Source: Emcibacter sp. (GTDB lineage: Bacteria; Pseudomonadota; Alphaproteobacteria; Sphingomonadales; Emcibacteraceae). From it: DNA of 64,000 bases. Position numbers and translations under genes: made by a program. The stretch is from NCBI GenBank assembly GCA_021647465.1, contig JAKIUQ010000001.1, forward strand, positions 186,001-250,000, given 5' to 3'. Positions 1-9,266 of the stretch are shown piece by piece (within the stretch, counting starts at the first letter, position 1; every line of letters begins with the position of its first letter). The notes beneath the pieces are model-generated. The model was given only the letters and a program-made list of their open reading frames with translations, did not search any database and was not told the DNA's origin.

Positions 1-544
1 TGAAATTTAATTGTTGCTGAATGAAATTTGTACGATGAATTCCGCCTTCTAAATCAGAATGGCTGAGAAGCAGGGCAAATTCATCCCCGCCCATGCGCGC
101 CGCACAGTCGGTTTGCCTTATTGAAGATAGAAGCATGTCCGCCACATATTGTAATTTGGCATCCCCCGCAGCATGACCATATGTATCATTGACATATTTG
201 AAATTATCCAAATCAATATAAACCAATATAGCTGTTTCACCATGACGCTCTGCCGCTGCGACGGCACGTTCGAGCTCATGCAGTATGCCTCTTCTGTTTA
301 GCAGGCCGGTGAGAGAATCCGTTGTCGTTAAAACTTTAAGTTTTTCAATATGGATGTTTTGTTCTGCGATTGTTTGTTCGGCTTCAACAACAAAATCAAG
401 AATTTCAGCAAGGATATCCCAGCTCTTGGTGGAAAGGCTTTTTCCGGATACCTTGAAATTCATCAACAGCTCATTGGTGAGTTTATTGATTTCATTTTCA
501 GGCGCAGGTGCTTGTTGTTTTAACGGCAGCGTAAAATGGTTCAT
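1..544 (-). CDS. Diguanylate cyclase (GGDEF), C-terminus cut by window edge
   Basis: This gene makes cyclic di-GMP from two GTP. The start ATG is at 542-544 on the minus strand and the frame runs open to base 1, so the C-terminus is missing. About 85 N-terminal residues show no recognised sensor domain. A GGDEF domain follows, with the usual LTGLLNRRG entry, the DLDNFKYVNDTYGH metal/nucleotide segment and the active-site loop GGDEF. An RxxD motif (RQTD) lies just before the loop, which in this family is the product-inhibition I-site. There are no membrane segments in the visible part, so it is probably cytoplasmic. A hairpin at 697-720 lies upstream. The partner enzyme or input signal cannot be read from here. 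Confidence 0.9.
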   Translation of the reverse strand, partial: MNHFTLPLKQQAPAPENEINKLTNELLMNFKVSGKSLSTKSWDILAEILDFVVEAEQTIAEQNIHIEKLKVLTTTDSLTGLLNRRGILHELERAVAAAERHGETAILVYIDLDNFKYVNDTYGHAAGDAKLQYVADMLLSSIRQTDCAARMGGDEFALLLSHSDLEGGIHRTNFIQQQLNF

Positions 545-696
545 GACTGTCCCTTTGCGCGGATTAAATTATTCCTAAGCTATATTAGCAAGCATTATGC
601 CAATATATAAGGCGCTGATATTAAAGGGTAAATATCTGCTTTGATTTAAAAGAGGAAAATTTTACCTGCTGGCTACTAGGTAATAATATCACTCAA

Positions 697-720
697 TATG
701 GTTAATATTCATTAACCATA
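697..720. repeat. Inverted repeat, 10-bp arms and 4-bp loop
   Basis: Arms TATGGTTAAT (697-706) and ATTAACCATA (711-720) are exact reverse complements around ATTC. No T-run follows on either strand, so it does not look like an intrinsic terminator. It sits between the end of the MmcQ-like gene and the start of the GGDEF gene, both on the minus strand, and may be an operator for the latter. The TTAA...TTAAC content recalls a CtrA box, but the spacer is 6 rather than 7 bases. Confidence 0.6.
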
Positions 721-736
721 AATATTTGTCTCAGCT

Positions 737-1093
737 TTATTCAATGTTGAGTTCTGCTCTTTTGGTGCGGGTGAGTTTTTTGCAGATTATTTTATAGGCA
801 ATATCGATATATGCCCGAATATTATCGTCACACATGGCCTCATTATCGGTGATTTGTACCCATTTGGCGCGGGCAAGATAGGGCGCAGGGATAATTCCGG
901 GAAGTTCGCATAATATATGATAGCTATGATCAGAGCATTTAAAGCTTATTTTCTGCGCTTCGCCCAAGCCCCAATGTGAACATACGGCAAATATTTTTCC
1001 GCCTATTTTCCAGACAGTGGCGTTACCCCACTGGATGACATTTGTCGTAGATTGTAATTTACCACAAAATACATCAAATTCCTCACGTGTCAT
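737..1093 (-). CDS. MmcQ/YjbR family protein
   Basis: A 118-residue protein of the MmcQ/YjbR family, which has a CyaY-like fold and is often called DNA-binding, although its role is poorly defined. The chosen start gives MTREEFDVFC, the usual N-terminus of this family; an ATG seven codons upstream (1114) is possible but less typical. The body has the family pattern of an early VIQWGNATVWKIGGKIFAV segment, then an aromatic strand, then PAPYLARAKWVQI. It overlaps the end of the upstream HAD gene by 11 bases, so the two are probably co-transcribed and translationally coupled. No catalytic residues are evident. Confidence 0.85.
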   Translation of the reverse strand: MTREEFDVFCGKLQSTTNVIQWGNATVWKIGGKIFAVCSHWGLGEAQKISFKCSDHSYHILCELPGIIPAPYLARAKWVQITDNEAMCDDNIRAYIDIAYKIICKKLTRTKRAELNIE

Positions 1094-1733
1094 ATAAATA
1101 TCCTCTGATAACATGCTCTATATCCGGCCAGCCCTGACATCTGTGGTGGCTGTGGTCAGATTTTTTTTCCAAGCTATTGAGCTGCCTATCTGCAATAAAC
1201 TGTATTCGAAATGTTTCAGGGACATGTTTGGCAACAGATTCATGGTGGTGGCTGATGTCATCAATGAAAATTAATTTCTCATTTGTTTTTTGCCGGATGG
1301 CTTTAAGGATGGGGCCTTTTGGACCACTGCTTGATATCATAGGATAATTTATGCCTAGTTGCGCTAATTTCTTACGGCGACGATCGGCATAAGCATGGGG
1401 AATATTGGTCAGAATGATAATGTCACAATATTCTGATAAGTTGCCAAGATATTCTACAGCCCCTTTAACAACATCTTGTTTTTCAACGTTATTTTCAAAA
1501 TAATCCTCAATTAATCCTTTAAAAAGCCCACTATCAACAGGCTTGTCCGAATCAATATATTTGATATTTCCCTCCAGGTCATAGCTGGTGAAAATGACGT
1601 ACATTCCCTGAGTTAGCAGATATTGGGACAGTAAATTTGAAAAATGTAAAATAACCTCATCGGCATCCGAAATAATAAGGGGCCGGGATGACGTTAAGGA
1701 AATGTTTTTTAATTGCTCTAGGGCAAATTTCAT
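1083..1733 (-). CDS. HAD-superfamily hydrolase
   Basis: A 216-residue predicted phosphatase or related hydrolase of the HAD fold. Motif I is SDADE, with the nucleophile/acid pair D23 and D25. Motif II is ILTN near residue 109. A lysine in the GPKGP segment fits motif III, and FIDDIS near residue 157 provides the motif IV acidic pair. There is no signal peptide. The substrate cannot be inferred. The gene overlaps the MmcQ-like gene downstream by 11 bases and is preceded on the same strand by the DUF3572 gene with a gap of about 34 bases, so the three may form one small transcript. Confidence 0.75.
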   Translation of the reverse strand: MKFALEQLKNISLTSSRPLIISDADEVILHFSNLLSQYLLTQGMYVIFTSYDLEGNIKYIDSDKPVDSGLFKGLIEDYFENNVEKQDVVKGAVEYLGNLSEYCDIIILTNIPHAYADRRRKKLAQLGINYPMISSSGPKGPILKAIRQKTNEKLIFIDDISHHHESVAKHVPETFRIQFIADRQLNSLEKKSDHSHHRCQGWPDIEHVIRGYLYDT

Positions 1734-1767
1734 TTTTCTGGTTTCTTATTCGACTTAGCGTGATAAT

Positions 1768-2049
1768 TCAGGGTGAGTAGGGCGGCGTTTCAGCGCCCGG
1801 AAGATGCGACCTTGCTTTGACCAGCTGTTCCGGCGGAATATTATTGGGTTCGCAAAATGCAATCAGTCTTTTCTCGTTTTGCAGGAAATAATCCAGTATA
1901 CTACCCAATGTAAGAGGATCAGAGGCTGTTTTCTTTAATTCCTCCGGCGTGATACCGGACAAATTAAGATAAGCCGTTAAGATTTCGTGATTTTCCGCCA
2001 TATGAGTCAAGGCCAACAAACCAAGAACTTCTGCTTGATCATAATTCAT
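1768..2049 (-). CDS. DUF3572 family protein
   Basis: A 93-residue, probably all-helical cytoplasmic protein that resembles the alphaproteobacterial DUF3572 family. The family pattern is visible: an N-terminal AEVLGLLALTHMAEN helix, a GITPEELKK turn, SDPLTLGSILDYFL, then a FCEPNNIPPEQL segment and a proline-rich tail. Its function is unknown. In my memory of other alphaproteobacteria this family lies beside divK/pleD, as here, where it is divergent from divK with a 170-base gap that should hold both promoters. It offers useful support for the class assignment. Confidence 0.8.
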   Translation of the reverse strand: MNYDQAEVLGLLALTHMAENHEILTAYLNLSGITPEELKKTASDPLTLGSILDYFLQNEKRLIAFCEPNNIPPEQLVKARSHLPGAETPPYSP

Positions 2050-2219
2050 GATAATACCAACTTTTATATAAGAAAATGAGGATTATTTATACACTAGAAA
2101 GCTTCTGTTAACAGCTTATTCATAAGATACTAATATTTTTGTAGCATAATGTTGCAGTAAGCTATAAACCTACATCAAATTAGGGTGCAGTTCACTAAAG
2201 AAATAATCAGGATAGTTGA

Positions 2220-2585
2220 ATGCGAAAAAAAATACTTGTTGTTGAAGACAATGAATTAAATATGAAGCTTTTTTGTGACCTGCTTAATGCGCATGGATAT
2301 GATACGATCCAAACGCAAGAAGGGATGAAAGCGCTTGCCCTTGCGCGAGAGGAAAAGCCAGACCTTATTTTGATGGACATCCAACTCCCGGAAGTTTCTG
2401 GACTGGAAGTAACCAAATGGATCAAAGAAGACGAAGATTTGCGATCTATTCCCATTATAGCCGTTACGGCTTTTGCCATGAAAGGCGATGAAGAGAAAAT
2501 CCGGGCCGGCGGCTGTGAAGCCTATATCGCAAAGCCGATCTCTGTTGGTAACTTTATTGAAACTGTCAAAAAATTTGTGGAATGA
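2220..2585 (+). CDS. divK: Single-domain response regulator DivK
   Basis: A stand-alone receiver domain of 121 residues. In Caulobacter and relatives DivK is phosphorylated by DivJ and dephosphorylated by PleC, and steers CtrA activity through the DivL-CckA pathway. The acidic pocket (E9-D10 in VVEDNE), the phosphoacceptor D53 in LILMDIQLPEVSG, the threonine of VTAFAMKG and the lysine of AKPIS are all present, so it should be phosphorylatable. There is no output domain. It lies 8 bases upstream of pleD on the same strand, and this adjacency is the main reason for calling it DivK rather than a generic CheY-like protein. Confidence 0.93.
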   Translation: MRKKILVVEDNELNMKLFCDLLNAHGYDTIQTQEGMKALALAREEKPDLILMDIQLPEVSGLEVTKWIKEDEDLRSIPIIAVTAFAMKGDEEKIRAGGCEAYIAKPISVGNFIETVKKFVE

Positions 2586-2593
2586 GAATATAA

Positions 2594-3970
2594 ATGACGG
2601 CACGCGTACTTGTTGTTGATGACGTAATTCAAAATGTTAAATTGCTGGAGGCAAAATTAACCAGCGAATATTTTGAAGTTTTGACAGCCATGAACGGTGA
2701 AGAAGCCCTCAAAGTTATTGATAACGAGCATCCTGATATTATTCTTTTGGATGTTATGATGCCGGGAATGGATGGATTTGAAGTATGCAGGCGTATACGC
2801 TCAAATCCTAAAACTGCACATATTCCTGTCATAATGGTCACGGCCCTTGATCAGGCAAAAGACCGCGTAGCGGGTATTGAAGCCGGGGCCGATGATTTTC
2901 TGACCAAACCTGTATCAGACTTGCCATTATTTGCGCGCGTAAGGTCATTGGCACGCCTAAAGCTGTTGATGGATGAGCTGCGTATGCGCGAAACGACCAG
3001 TCAAAATTTCGGCATCAGCATGGGCGAGGATTTAAACCAGAATGTCAATATGAGAAATGCAAAAGTTCTTTTGGTTGAAGATTATTCAAGAGTAGCTGAA
3101 AGAATATCCAACTATATGGCAGATATTGCAAAAATTGATGTGGATGATGTGGCATCAGGAGAAATTTCCACCCCAAATCTTGATCGATATGACCTTTTCA
3201 TTATAAGCTTAAGTCTCAATGAAACAGATGGCTTTCGGTTATGTTCACAATTGCGGTCATCTGAAAACACGCGAAAAATTCCGATTTTGGTTCTTGTGGA
3301 GGAGGGGGATTCCAATCAAATGGTGAAGGCTATGGAACTTGGCGTTTCAGATTATATTACGCGTCCTGTTGATAAAAATGAACTGGTCGCCCGCGCCAAA
3401 TCACAAATTCGTCAGAATAGATATGCGAATAGTTTGCGCCGCAATAACCAAAAAAGCATTCAAATGGCCATGACTGATTCCGTTACGGGATTATATAATC
3501 GACATTTTCTATCGACCCATTTGGATAATCTTATGGCAAAAGAAAATGATAAGCGCGAAAAAGTATCTTTGTTGATGATGGACCTTGATAAGTTTAAAGT
3601 TGTCAATGACACTTACGGTCATGTATCCGGTGATGAGGTACTTAAAGAGTTTGCGGACAGGGTAACGAATAATATAAGAAATATTGACCTTGCCGCACGT
3701 TTTGGCGGCGAAGAATTTGTTATTGTTATGCCAGAAACTAATTTGGAGTATGCCCGTTTTGTCGCAGAACGACTTTGCCGGGCTATAGCAGATGAACCGT
3801 TCGTTATTTCTGGTTCCGAGACGCCCATAAGGGTAACGGTTAGTATAGGTCTTGCCCTTGCGGGTGATAAAAACCTGTCCAGCAGCAAACTATTGGTTTC
3901 TGCTGATACCGCATTATATAAGGCAAAAGAAAATGGCCGAAATCAAGTTATGAGTCTGGATTGCGAATGA
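2594..3970 (+). CDS. pleD: Response regulator diguanylate cyclase PleD
   Basis: A 458-residue protein with the PleD arrangement REC-REC-GGDEF. The first receiver has DD at 9-10, phosphoacceptor D53 (LLDVMMPGMDG) and a TKP lysine. The second receiver (about residues 155-275) has serine where the phosphoacceptor should be (FIISLSLNETDG), as expected of the adaptor receiver used for dimer packing. The C-terminal cyclase has the GGEEF active loop with RNID upstream, the RxxD inhibitory site. Phosphorylation of the first receiver should drive dimerisation and c-di-GMP synthesis, which in Caulobacter controls the motile-to-sessile change. It is co-transcribed with divK and ends at a strong hairpin terminator. 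Confidence 0.95.
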   Translation: MTARVLVVDDVIQNVKLLEAKLTSEYFEVLTAMNGEEALKVIDNEHPDIILLDVMMPGMDGFEVCRRIRSNPKTAHIPVIMVTALDQAKDRVAGIEAGADDFLTKPVSDLPLFARVRSLARLKLLMDELRMRETTSQNFGISMGEDLNQNVNMRNAKVLLVEDYSRVAERISNYMADIAKIDVDDVASGEISTPNLDRYDLFIISLSLNETDGFRLCSQLRSSENTRKIPILVLVEEGDSNQMVKAMELGVSDYITRPVDKNELVARAKSQIRQNRYANSLRRNNQKSIQMAMTDSVTGLYNRHFLSTHLDNLMAKENDKREKVSLLMMDLDKFKVVNDTYGHVSGDEVLKEFADRVTNNIRNIDLAARFGGEEFVIVMPETNLEYARFVAERLCRAIADEPFVISGSETPIRVTVSIGLALAGDKNLSSSKLLVSADTALYKAKENGRNQVMSLDCE

Positions 3971-3994
3971 TTTTCTTGAGTATATCCACATAAA

Positions 3995-4033
3995 AAACGG
4001 TCTGAACCAATTGGCGCAGACCGTTTAATTTTT
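3995..4033. terminator. Bidirectional intrinsic terminator between pleD and rpmG
   Basis: A perfect 10-bp stem, AAACGGTCTG (3995-4004) with CAGACCGTTT (4017-4026), closes a 12-base loop. On the plus strand a T-rich run follows (to about 4034), and on the minus strand the A-run before the stem gives a run of T. It can therefore end both the divK-pleD transcript and the convergent rpmG transcript. Confidence 0.85.
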
Positions 4034-4050
4034 TAGCCAAAAATAAAAAA

Positions 4051-4218
4051 TTATTTAATTTTATGCTCTTTAAATTCCACATGCTTGCGCACAACCGGGT
4101 CATATTTGCGGAAAATCATTTTTTCCGTGATATTACGCGGGTTTTTCTTTGTGACGTAATAGTAGCCAGTACCAGCCGTGCTGACGAGTTTAATTTTTAC
4201 AACTGTAGGTTTCGCCAT
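4051..4218 (-). CDS. rpmG: 50S ribosomal protein L33
   Basis: A 55-residue ribosomal protein of the large subunit. The sequence begins MAKPTVVKIKLVSTAG, continues GYYYVTKKNPRN and ends KHVEFKEHKIK, matching the proteobacterial L33 pattern. It has no zinc-binding cysteine pairs, so it is the cysteine-free (C-minus) form. It lies about 96 bases downstream of rnr on the same strand, a gap large enough for its own promoter, and is followed by the shared terminator at 3995-4033. Confidence 0.93.
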   Translation of the reverse strand: MAKPTVVKIKLVSTAGTGYYYVTKKNPRNITEKMIFRKYDPVVRKHVEFKEHKIK

Positions 4219-4314
4219 GTTTCTGGCTCCTTATTAAAATTCTAAAATACGTGTGGGGAAAATACAGTTATTGACGTTCAAGTCAAGTAAAAGCCGTGGA
4301 AAAGGCAGATAAAT

Positions 4315-6600
4315 TCATCTTTTCTGCTGGTGCGTTTTGCGACCTCTGTTTGATGAGGGGCCTTTGCGGTGTTTGCCGCCTTTGCCCCGCCCGCGTGGGG
4401 CGCTTTTTTTACGGTTTGCTTTAGAGGTTAATTGCTCATCAATCAATTCACAAAGCAACCCGCCGGTCATTCTGTTTGCCTCTTTAAGGCGCACGGTTAC
4501 GGCGGCGCCAAGCTGATATATAAGGCCGGTATATTCTCCTTCCAGCATATGGAGTTCTTTATCATGACGAAAATAATCCCCCACCATAGAGGAGACAGGA
4601 ATAAAACCATCACCGCCGCTTTCATCAAAGGCAACAAACAGGCCTGCCCGGCTGACACCCGCAATTTTAGCGGAAAACTGCTCGCCCACATGCTGCGCCA
4701 TATAGGCGGCCACATACCGATCGGTAGATTCCCGCTCCGCTATCATGGAAATTCGCTCTGTTTTACTAATATGCGCTGCTGTTTCAACAAGTTTCGCCCG
4801 GTCAAGTTTAGCAAGACCATCAGGCCCGAGTTTCAAGGCACCAATCAAGGCGCGATGCACCATTAAATCCGCATAGCGCCGTATAGGAGAGGTGAAATGA
4901 GCATAGCGGGCAAGAGACAAACCAAAATGGCCAAGATTGTCTGTACTATATATGGCTTGGGACTGGGTGCGCAGGATAATGACGTTGATCACCTCTTGGT
5001 GGGGGCTGCCGACAACTTTACGCAAAATATTATTGAACAGCTTCGGCTGCTGTACCATACCCTTGGCAAAATTATATCCCAGACTGGCCAGAAATTCCCG
5101 CAAATTGTTAAGTTTTTCTTCGCTTGGCTGTTCATGAACGCGGTATATGCATGGCCAGGCCTTGGATTCCAGTTCCTCAGCGGCGGCCACATTGGCCTGA
5201 ATCATAAATTCCTCGACCAGTTTATGGGCTTCCAGAGATTTTCGGGGATGTATGCCAATGACATTGCCCTTATCGTCTAATTCAATCTTGCGTTCCGGCA
5301 TGACGAGGTTTAAAGGTTCACGGTATTCTCTGCCCTTTTTAAGGCATTCATAAGCGCCATATAACGGTTTTATGACCGTATCCAGTAAATCGGCCGCTTT
5401 GTCGCTTACCAGCCCCTCATGGGCATTCTGGAATTCTTCATAGGACAGCCCGGCGGCAGATCGCATCAAGCCCCGGACAAATTTATGGCGAATTTTCTTG
5501 CCGCGTTTATCGAACCAGATATGAACCGCAAGGGTATAGCGGTCTTCCCCCTCTTTCAATGAGCATAAACCGTTAGACAAGGCCTCAGGCAGCATGGGGA
5601 CAACCCGGTCCGGGAAATATGTGGAATTGCCTCTTATCCAGGCATCTTTTTCAAGAGCTGATCCCGGCGTTACATAATGGGCCACATCGGCAATGGCAAT
5701 CATCACATGCCAGCCCCCCTTATTTTTAGGGTCTTCATCTTTTTCGGCCCAAATGGCATCATCATGATCACGGGCATCCGCCGGATCAACCGTGATCAGC
5801 GGAATATGCCGCAAGTCCGTTCTATTGCCGAGGCTGGGGGGGATGGATTTTTCCGCCTCTATAATGGCCTGATCAGAAAATTCGGTTAGGATGCCTTGAG
5901 AATGGATAGCAATAAGGCTAATGGATTTAGGTTCATCTAATGTCCCAAGGCATTCTTTCACAACGCCGCGTTTTGGCCCCATATGTCTGCGGGATGTTTT
6001 CTTTGTTCTCGTATCAATTAAAACCAGCTCGTCGTCCTTTGCCCCATTCCAATCATTTTTGGCAATCAGATATTGGTCGCGGTTTTTCTTATCTGTGGGT
6101 TGAACATGGGCAATATTCTCGTCTTCTATAGTGAACACGCCCATGACCAATGCGGATGTTGTTTCGAGCTTGCGGATCACGCTGGCGATATAGGATGTTT
6201 CTTTTACATCCCGGGCGCGATTAAGCCGCACGAGGGCCTGATCCCGAAGGCGCAAGTTTGCCCGTTTGTCATTGGCAAAAATTGTAATAGGCGGCGGTTT
6301 ATCATCAGATTTCCAATCTGTTGGCCGGGCAACAAGATCGCCCATTTTATCAATGCCCGTAATTTCAACAACCGTAACAGGGGGCAATTCCCCGCCCACA
6401 TGTATTTGCCGCTTACGGCCCATATCCAAAAGGCCGTCTTCGGTCATCTCACGGAGCAGTTGTTTGAAAACGATCCGTTGATCGCCGCGAATATGGAAGG
6501 CGCGGGCAATATCACGTTTTGTGATCTTTCCAGGGTTGTCTTTGACATAGGCAAGAATGTCATCTTTGGTGGGGAAGGGGATGTTTGCGCGGGGTGCCAT
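4315..6600 (-). CDS. rnr: Ribonuclease R
   Basis: A 761-residue 3'-to-5' exoribonuclease that degrades structured RNA. The N-terminal 65 residues form a winged-helix-like segment, followed by cold-shock/OB regions. The RNB catalytic domain carries the metal-binding DPADARDHDD motif at about 272-281, and LARYAHFTSPIRRYADLMVH lies in the later part of the domain. An S1 domain (ISRAGLFVAFDESGG, about 640-720) is followed by a lysine/arginine-rich tail typical of RNase R, which separates it from RNase II. It starts two bases after the topA stop, so the two are almost certainly in one operon. Confidence 0.96.
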   Translation of the reverse strand: MAPRANIPFPTKDDILAYVKDNPGKITKRDIARAFHIRGDQRIVFKQLLREMTEDGLLDMGRKRQIHVGGELPPVTVVEITGIDKMGDLVARPTDWKSDDKPPPITIFANDKRANLRLRDQALVRLNRARDVKETSYIASVIRKLETTSALVMGVFTIEDENIAHVQPTDKKNRDQYLIAKNDWNGAKDDELVLIDTRTKKTSRRHMGPKRGVVKECLGTLDEPKSISLIAIHSQGILTEFSDQAIIEAEKSIPPSLGNRTDLRHIPLITVDPADARDHDDAIWAEKDEDPKNKGGWHVMIAIADVAHYVTPGSALEKDAWIRGNSTYFPDRVVPMLPEALSNGLCSLKEGEDRYTLAVHIWFDKRGKKIRHKFVRGLMRSAAGLSYEEFQNAHEGLVSDKAADLLDTVIKPLYGAYECLKKGREYREPLNLVMPERKIELDDKGNVIGIHPRKSLEAHKLVEEFMIQANVAAAEELESKAWPCIYRVHEQPSEEKLNNLREFLASLGYNFAKGMVQQPKLFNNILRKVVGSPHQEVINVIILRTQSQAIYSTDNLGHFGLSLARYAHFTSPIRRYADLMVHRALIGALKLGPDGLAKLDRAKLVETAAHISKTERISMIAERESTDRYVAAYMAQHVGEQFSAKIAGVSRAGLFVAFDESGGDGFIPVSSMVGDYFRHDKELHMLEGEYTGLIYQLGAAVTVRLKEANRMTGGLLCELIDEQLTSKANRKKSAPRGRGKGGKHRKGPSSNRGRKTHQQKR

Positions 6601-6602
6601 GC

Positions 6603-9194
6603 CTAACCTTTTGTTACCGTTTTCTTTGACGCCTTCTTCTTAGGGGCCGCTTTTTTCTTAGGGGCGGCTTTCTTTTTTGCGGGTTTTTTCTTTCCCTTGG
6701 CTTCTCTCGCCTTGATTAATTCCACGGCCTCTTCCAGAGTTACAGATTTGGGATCCTTGTCTCTTGGAATGGTCGCGTTGGTTTTTTTATGCTTAACGTA
6801 AGGGCCATAACGCCCTTCAAAGACATTGATTGGCTCGCCGTCCGCCGGGTGATTGCCAAGTTCTTTTATGGGTACGGCGGCCGCGCCTTTTTTCTTTTTG
6901 GCTTCCGCAAGCAGTTCTACGGCGTGATTAAGACCCAAGTTGAAAACATCCTCGGGATCTTTCAGGCTGGCAAAAATGCCGGCATGAGAAACATAAGGCC
7001 CAAAGCGGCCAATGGCGGTTTTAATAATTTTGCCATCTTCCGGGTGATCACCAACAGTTCGCGGCAGGGATAAAAGCTGTAAAGCTTTTGCAAGATCCAC
7101 AGACTCCGGAGGCATGCCTTTTGGGATAGAGCTACGTTTAGGTTTTTCTTTTTCAACAGGCTCGCCAAGCTGAACATAAGGCCCAAAGCGACCCGACCGG
7201 ACCGTAACTTCCATTTCGGTCGCAGGATCGATACCTAACAGGCGCGTGCCGTCACCTTCGGGATCATCCCCATCGGCATTATTCATTTTACGGGTATAGT
7301 TACAGTCTGGATAATCGGAGCATCCAATGAAGGCCCCGAACCGGCTTGTTTTAAGGCTTAAGGTACCGGTTTTACATTTCGGGCAGGCACGCGGCTTTGA
7401 ACCATCCTCTTTTTCGGGAAAGATAAAGGGGGCTAAAACCTGATTAAGATTTTCCAATACTTCGGATACGCGCAGCTCTTTTGTATCGTCAATGGCCTCA
7501 TGAAATTCCCCCCAGAAATCTGCCAAAACTTTTTTCCATGGGATTTCCCCATTTGAGACCTTATCAAGAAGCCCCTCCAGATTGGCGGTGAAATCAAATT
7601 CAACATATTTGCTAAAATAAATTTGCAGAAACGAAGTGACCAAACGCCCTTTGTCTTCGGGGATAAAACGATTTTTATCCATCACGACATAATTACGGTC
7701 TCTAAGAACAGTCAATACGGAGGCATAGGTTGATGGGCGGCCAATACCCAGTTCTTCCATTTTTTTAACCAGTGAAGCCTCGGTAAAACGCGGCGGCGGC
7801 GCGGTGAAATGTTGATTTGGCGTCACCTTATTCTGATCAACATTTTCACCTTCAATCAGTTTGGGAAGGCGATTATCACTGTCATCCGCATCACTGTCAT
7901 CGCGGCCTTCCTGATAAAGCTTAAGGAAACCATCAAATATTCGCACAGAACCTGTGGCGCGAAGACCTGTTTTACCATCTTGAGACAGAATATCCGCCGT
8001 GGTACGTTCAAATTTCGCTTCTGCCATTTGGCTGGCAACAGTCCGTTTCCATATGAGGTCATAAAGCCGTTTTTGATCATCATCCAGACGCGCGGCCACA
8101 TGCTTCGGCAAACGTTTTATATCTGTGGGGCGGACGGCTTCATGGCCTTCCTGCGCATTTTTTGCTTTGGTTTTATAGTGACGCTGCTTTGCGGGCACAT
8201 AATTCTGACCATATTCAGAAGCGATGACATTCCGGCAGCCCTCAATAGCCTCCTGCGCTATGGTAACACCGTCTGTACGCATATAGGTAATTAAACCCAC
8301 AGTTTCACCGCCGATATCAATGCCCTCATATAATTTCTGGGCGCAGCGCATGGTACGCTGGGCATTAAAGCCGAGCTTCCTTGACGCTTCCTGCTGCAAT
8401 GTTGATGTGGTAAAGGGGGCCGATGGATATCTGTTGGCCGGCTTGCTGTCCACAGTTGATATGGTGAACTGGCTATTTTTAATCGCTTCTACCGCAGTTT
8501 GAGCCTGCTGCTGGGTGGTTAAGGTAAATTTCTTTGTTTTTTCCCCGTTCAGAAGATAAAGCTGGGTTGAAAAAATATCTTTTGCCGGTGTGGACAATTG
8601 AACATCAATGCTCCAATATTCTTCTGATATGAATTGTTCAATTTCCAGTTCACGGTCACAAATCAGGCGTAAGGATACGGATTGCACGCGGCCCGCAGAC
8701 TTTGAGCCGGGAAGTTTTCGCCATAAAACCGGCGATAAGTTAAAGCCCACAAGATAGTCCAGTGCTCTTCGGGCAAGATAGGCATCAACAAGCGGCCCAT
8801 CAATATCGCGCGGCGCATTCATCGCTTTCAAAATAGCGGATTTGGTGATTTCATTGAAAACCACGCGTTTAACGGTGACATTTTTCATGATACCGCGTTT
8901 GGCTTTTAATAATTCAAGAACATGCCATGATATGGCTTCTCCCTCACGGTCAGGGTCGGTTGCGAGAATAAGTTCGTCAGAATCCCGCGTTGCGTCGGCG
9001 ATATCTTTTATGCGTTTTTTACTGTCGCTGTCGACTTCCCAAACCATTGAGAAATCTGCATCAGGGTCTACAGAACCATTTTTGGACGGCAAATCGCGCA
9101 CATGTCCAAAGCTGGCGAGAACAATATAGTCCTTACCAAGGTATTTATTAATGGTTTTGGCTTTTGCCGGAGATTCTACAACAACGGTTTTCAT
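6603..9194 (-). CDS. topA: DNA topoisomerase I
   Basis: A type IA topoisomerase of 863 residues that relaxes negative supercoils. The Toprim domain has the E7/K11 start (VESPAKAKTI) and the acidic motif ATDPDREGEA near 78-87. The catalytic tyrosine is Y304 in GLITYMRTDG. After the core there is one four-cysteine zinc ribbon (CPKC ... CSDYPDC), then three copies of a repeat with RFGPYV or RYGPYV, as in alphaproteobacterial TopA, ending in a lysine/alanine-rich tail. The next gene, rnr, follows after two bases. dprA lies upstream with a gap of about 70 bases. Confidence 0.97.
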   Translation of the reverse strand: MKTVVVESPAKAKTINKYLGKDYIVLASFGHVRDLPSKNGSVDPDADFSMVWEVDSDSKKRIKDIADATRDSDELILATDPDREGEAISWHVLELLKAKRGIMKNVTVKRVVFNEITKSAILKAMNAPRDIDGPLVDAYLARRALDYLVGFNLSPVLWRKLPGSKSAGRVQSVSLRLICDRELEIEQFISEEYWSIDVQLSTPAKDIFSTQLYLLNGEKTKKFTLTTQQQAQTAVEAIKNSQFTISTVDSKPANRYPSAPFTTSTLQQEASRKLGFNAQRTMRCAQKLYEGIDIGGETVGLITYMRTDGVTIAQEAIEGCRNVIASEYGQNYVPAKQRHYKTKAKNAQEGHEAVRPTDIKRLPKHVAARLDDDQKRLYDLIWKRTVASQMAEAKFERTTADILSQDGKTGLRATGSVRIFDGFLKLYQEGRDDSDADDSDNRLPKLIEGENVDQNKVTPNQHFTAPPPRFTEASLVKKMEELGIGRPSTYASVLTVLRDRNYVVMDKNRFIPEDKGRLVTSFLQIYFSKYVEFDFTANLEGLLDKVSNGEIPWKKVLADFWGEFHEAIDDTKELRVSEVLENLNQVLAPFIFPEKEDGSKPRACPKCKTGTLSLKTSRFGAFIGCSDYPDCNYTRKMNNADGDDPEGDGTRLLGIDPATEMEVTVRSGRFGPYVQLGEPVEKEKPKRSSIPKGMPPESVDLAKALQLLSLPRTVGDHPEDGKIIKTAIGRFGPYVSHAGIFASLKDPEDVFNLGLNHAVELLAEAKKKKGAAAVPIKELGNHPADGEPINVFEGRYGPYVKHKKTNATIPRDKDPKSVTLEEAVELIKAREAKGKKKPAKKKAAPKKKAAPKKKASKKTVTKG

Positions 9195-9266
9195 ATATTA
9201 TGTTTCTGCAGTTATTAAATTATATAAAGCTAATAATCCTAGTTCTAGGGGCTTTTACTCTTTTGT

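Noticed and set aside
697..720. A full CtrA-binding box
   Set aside because: The spacer between the TTAA elements is six bases, not seven, so it was kept only as an unexplained inverted repeat.
6073..6606. 177-residue plus-strand open frame inside rnr
   Set aside because: It is antisense to the N-terminal half of RNase R, and the sense frame has the clear conserved domains.
7809..8294. 161-residue plus-strand open frame inside topA
   Set aside because: It is a shadow of topA, with no ribosome site and no domain pattern.
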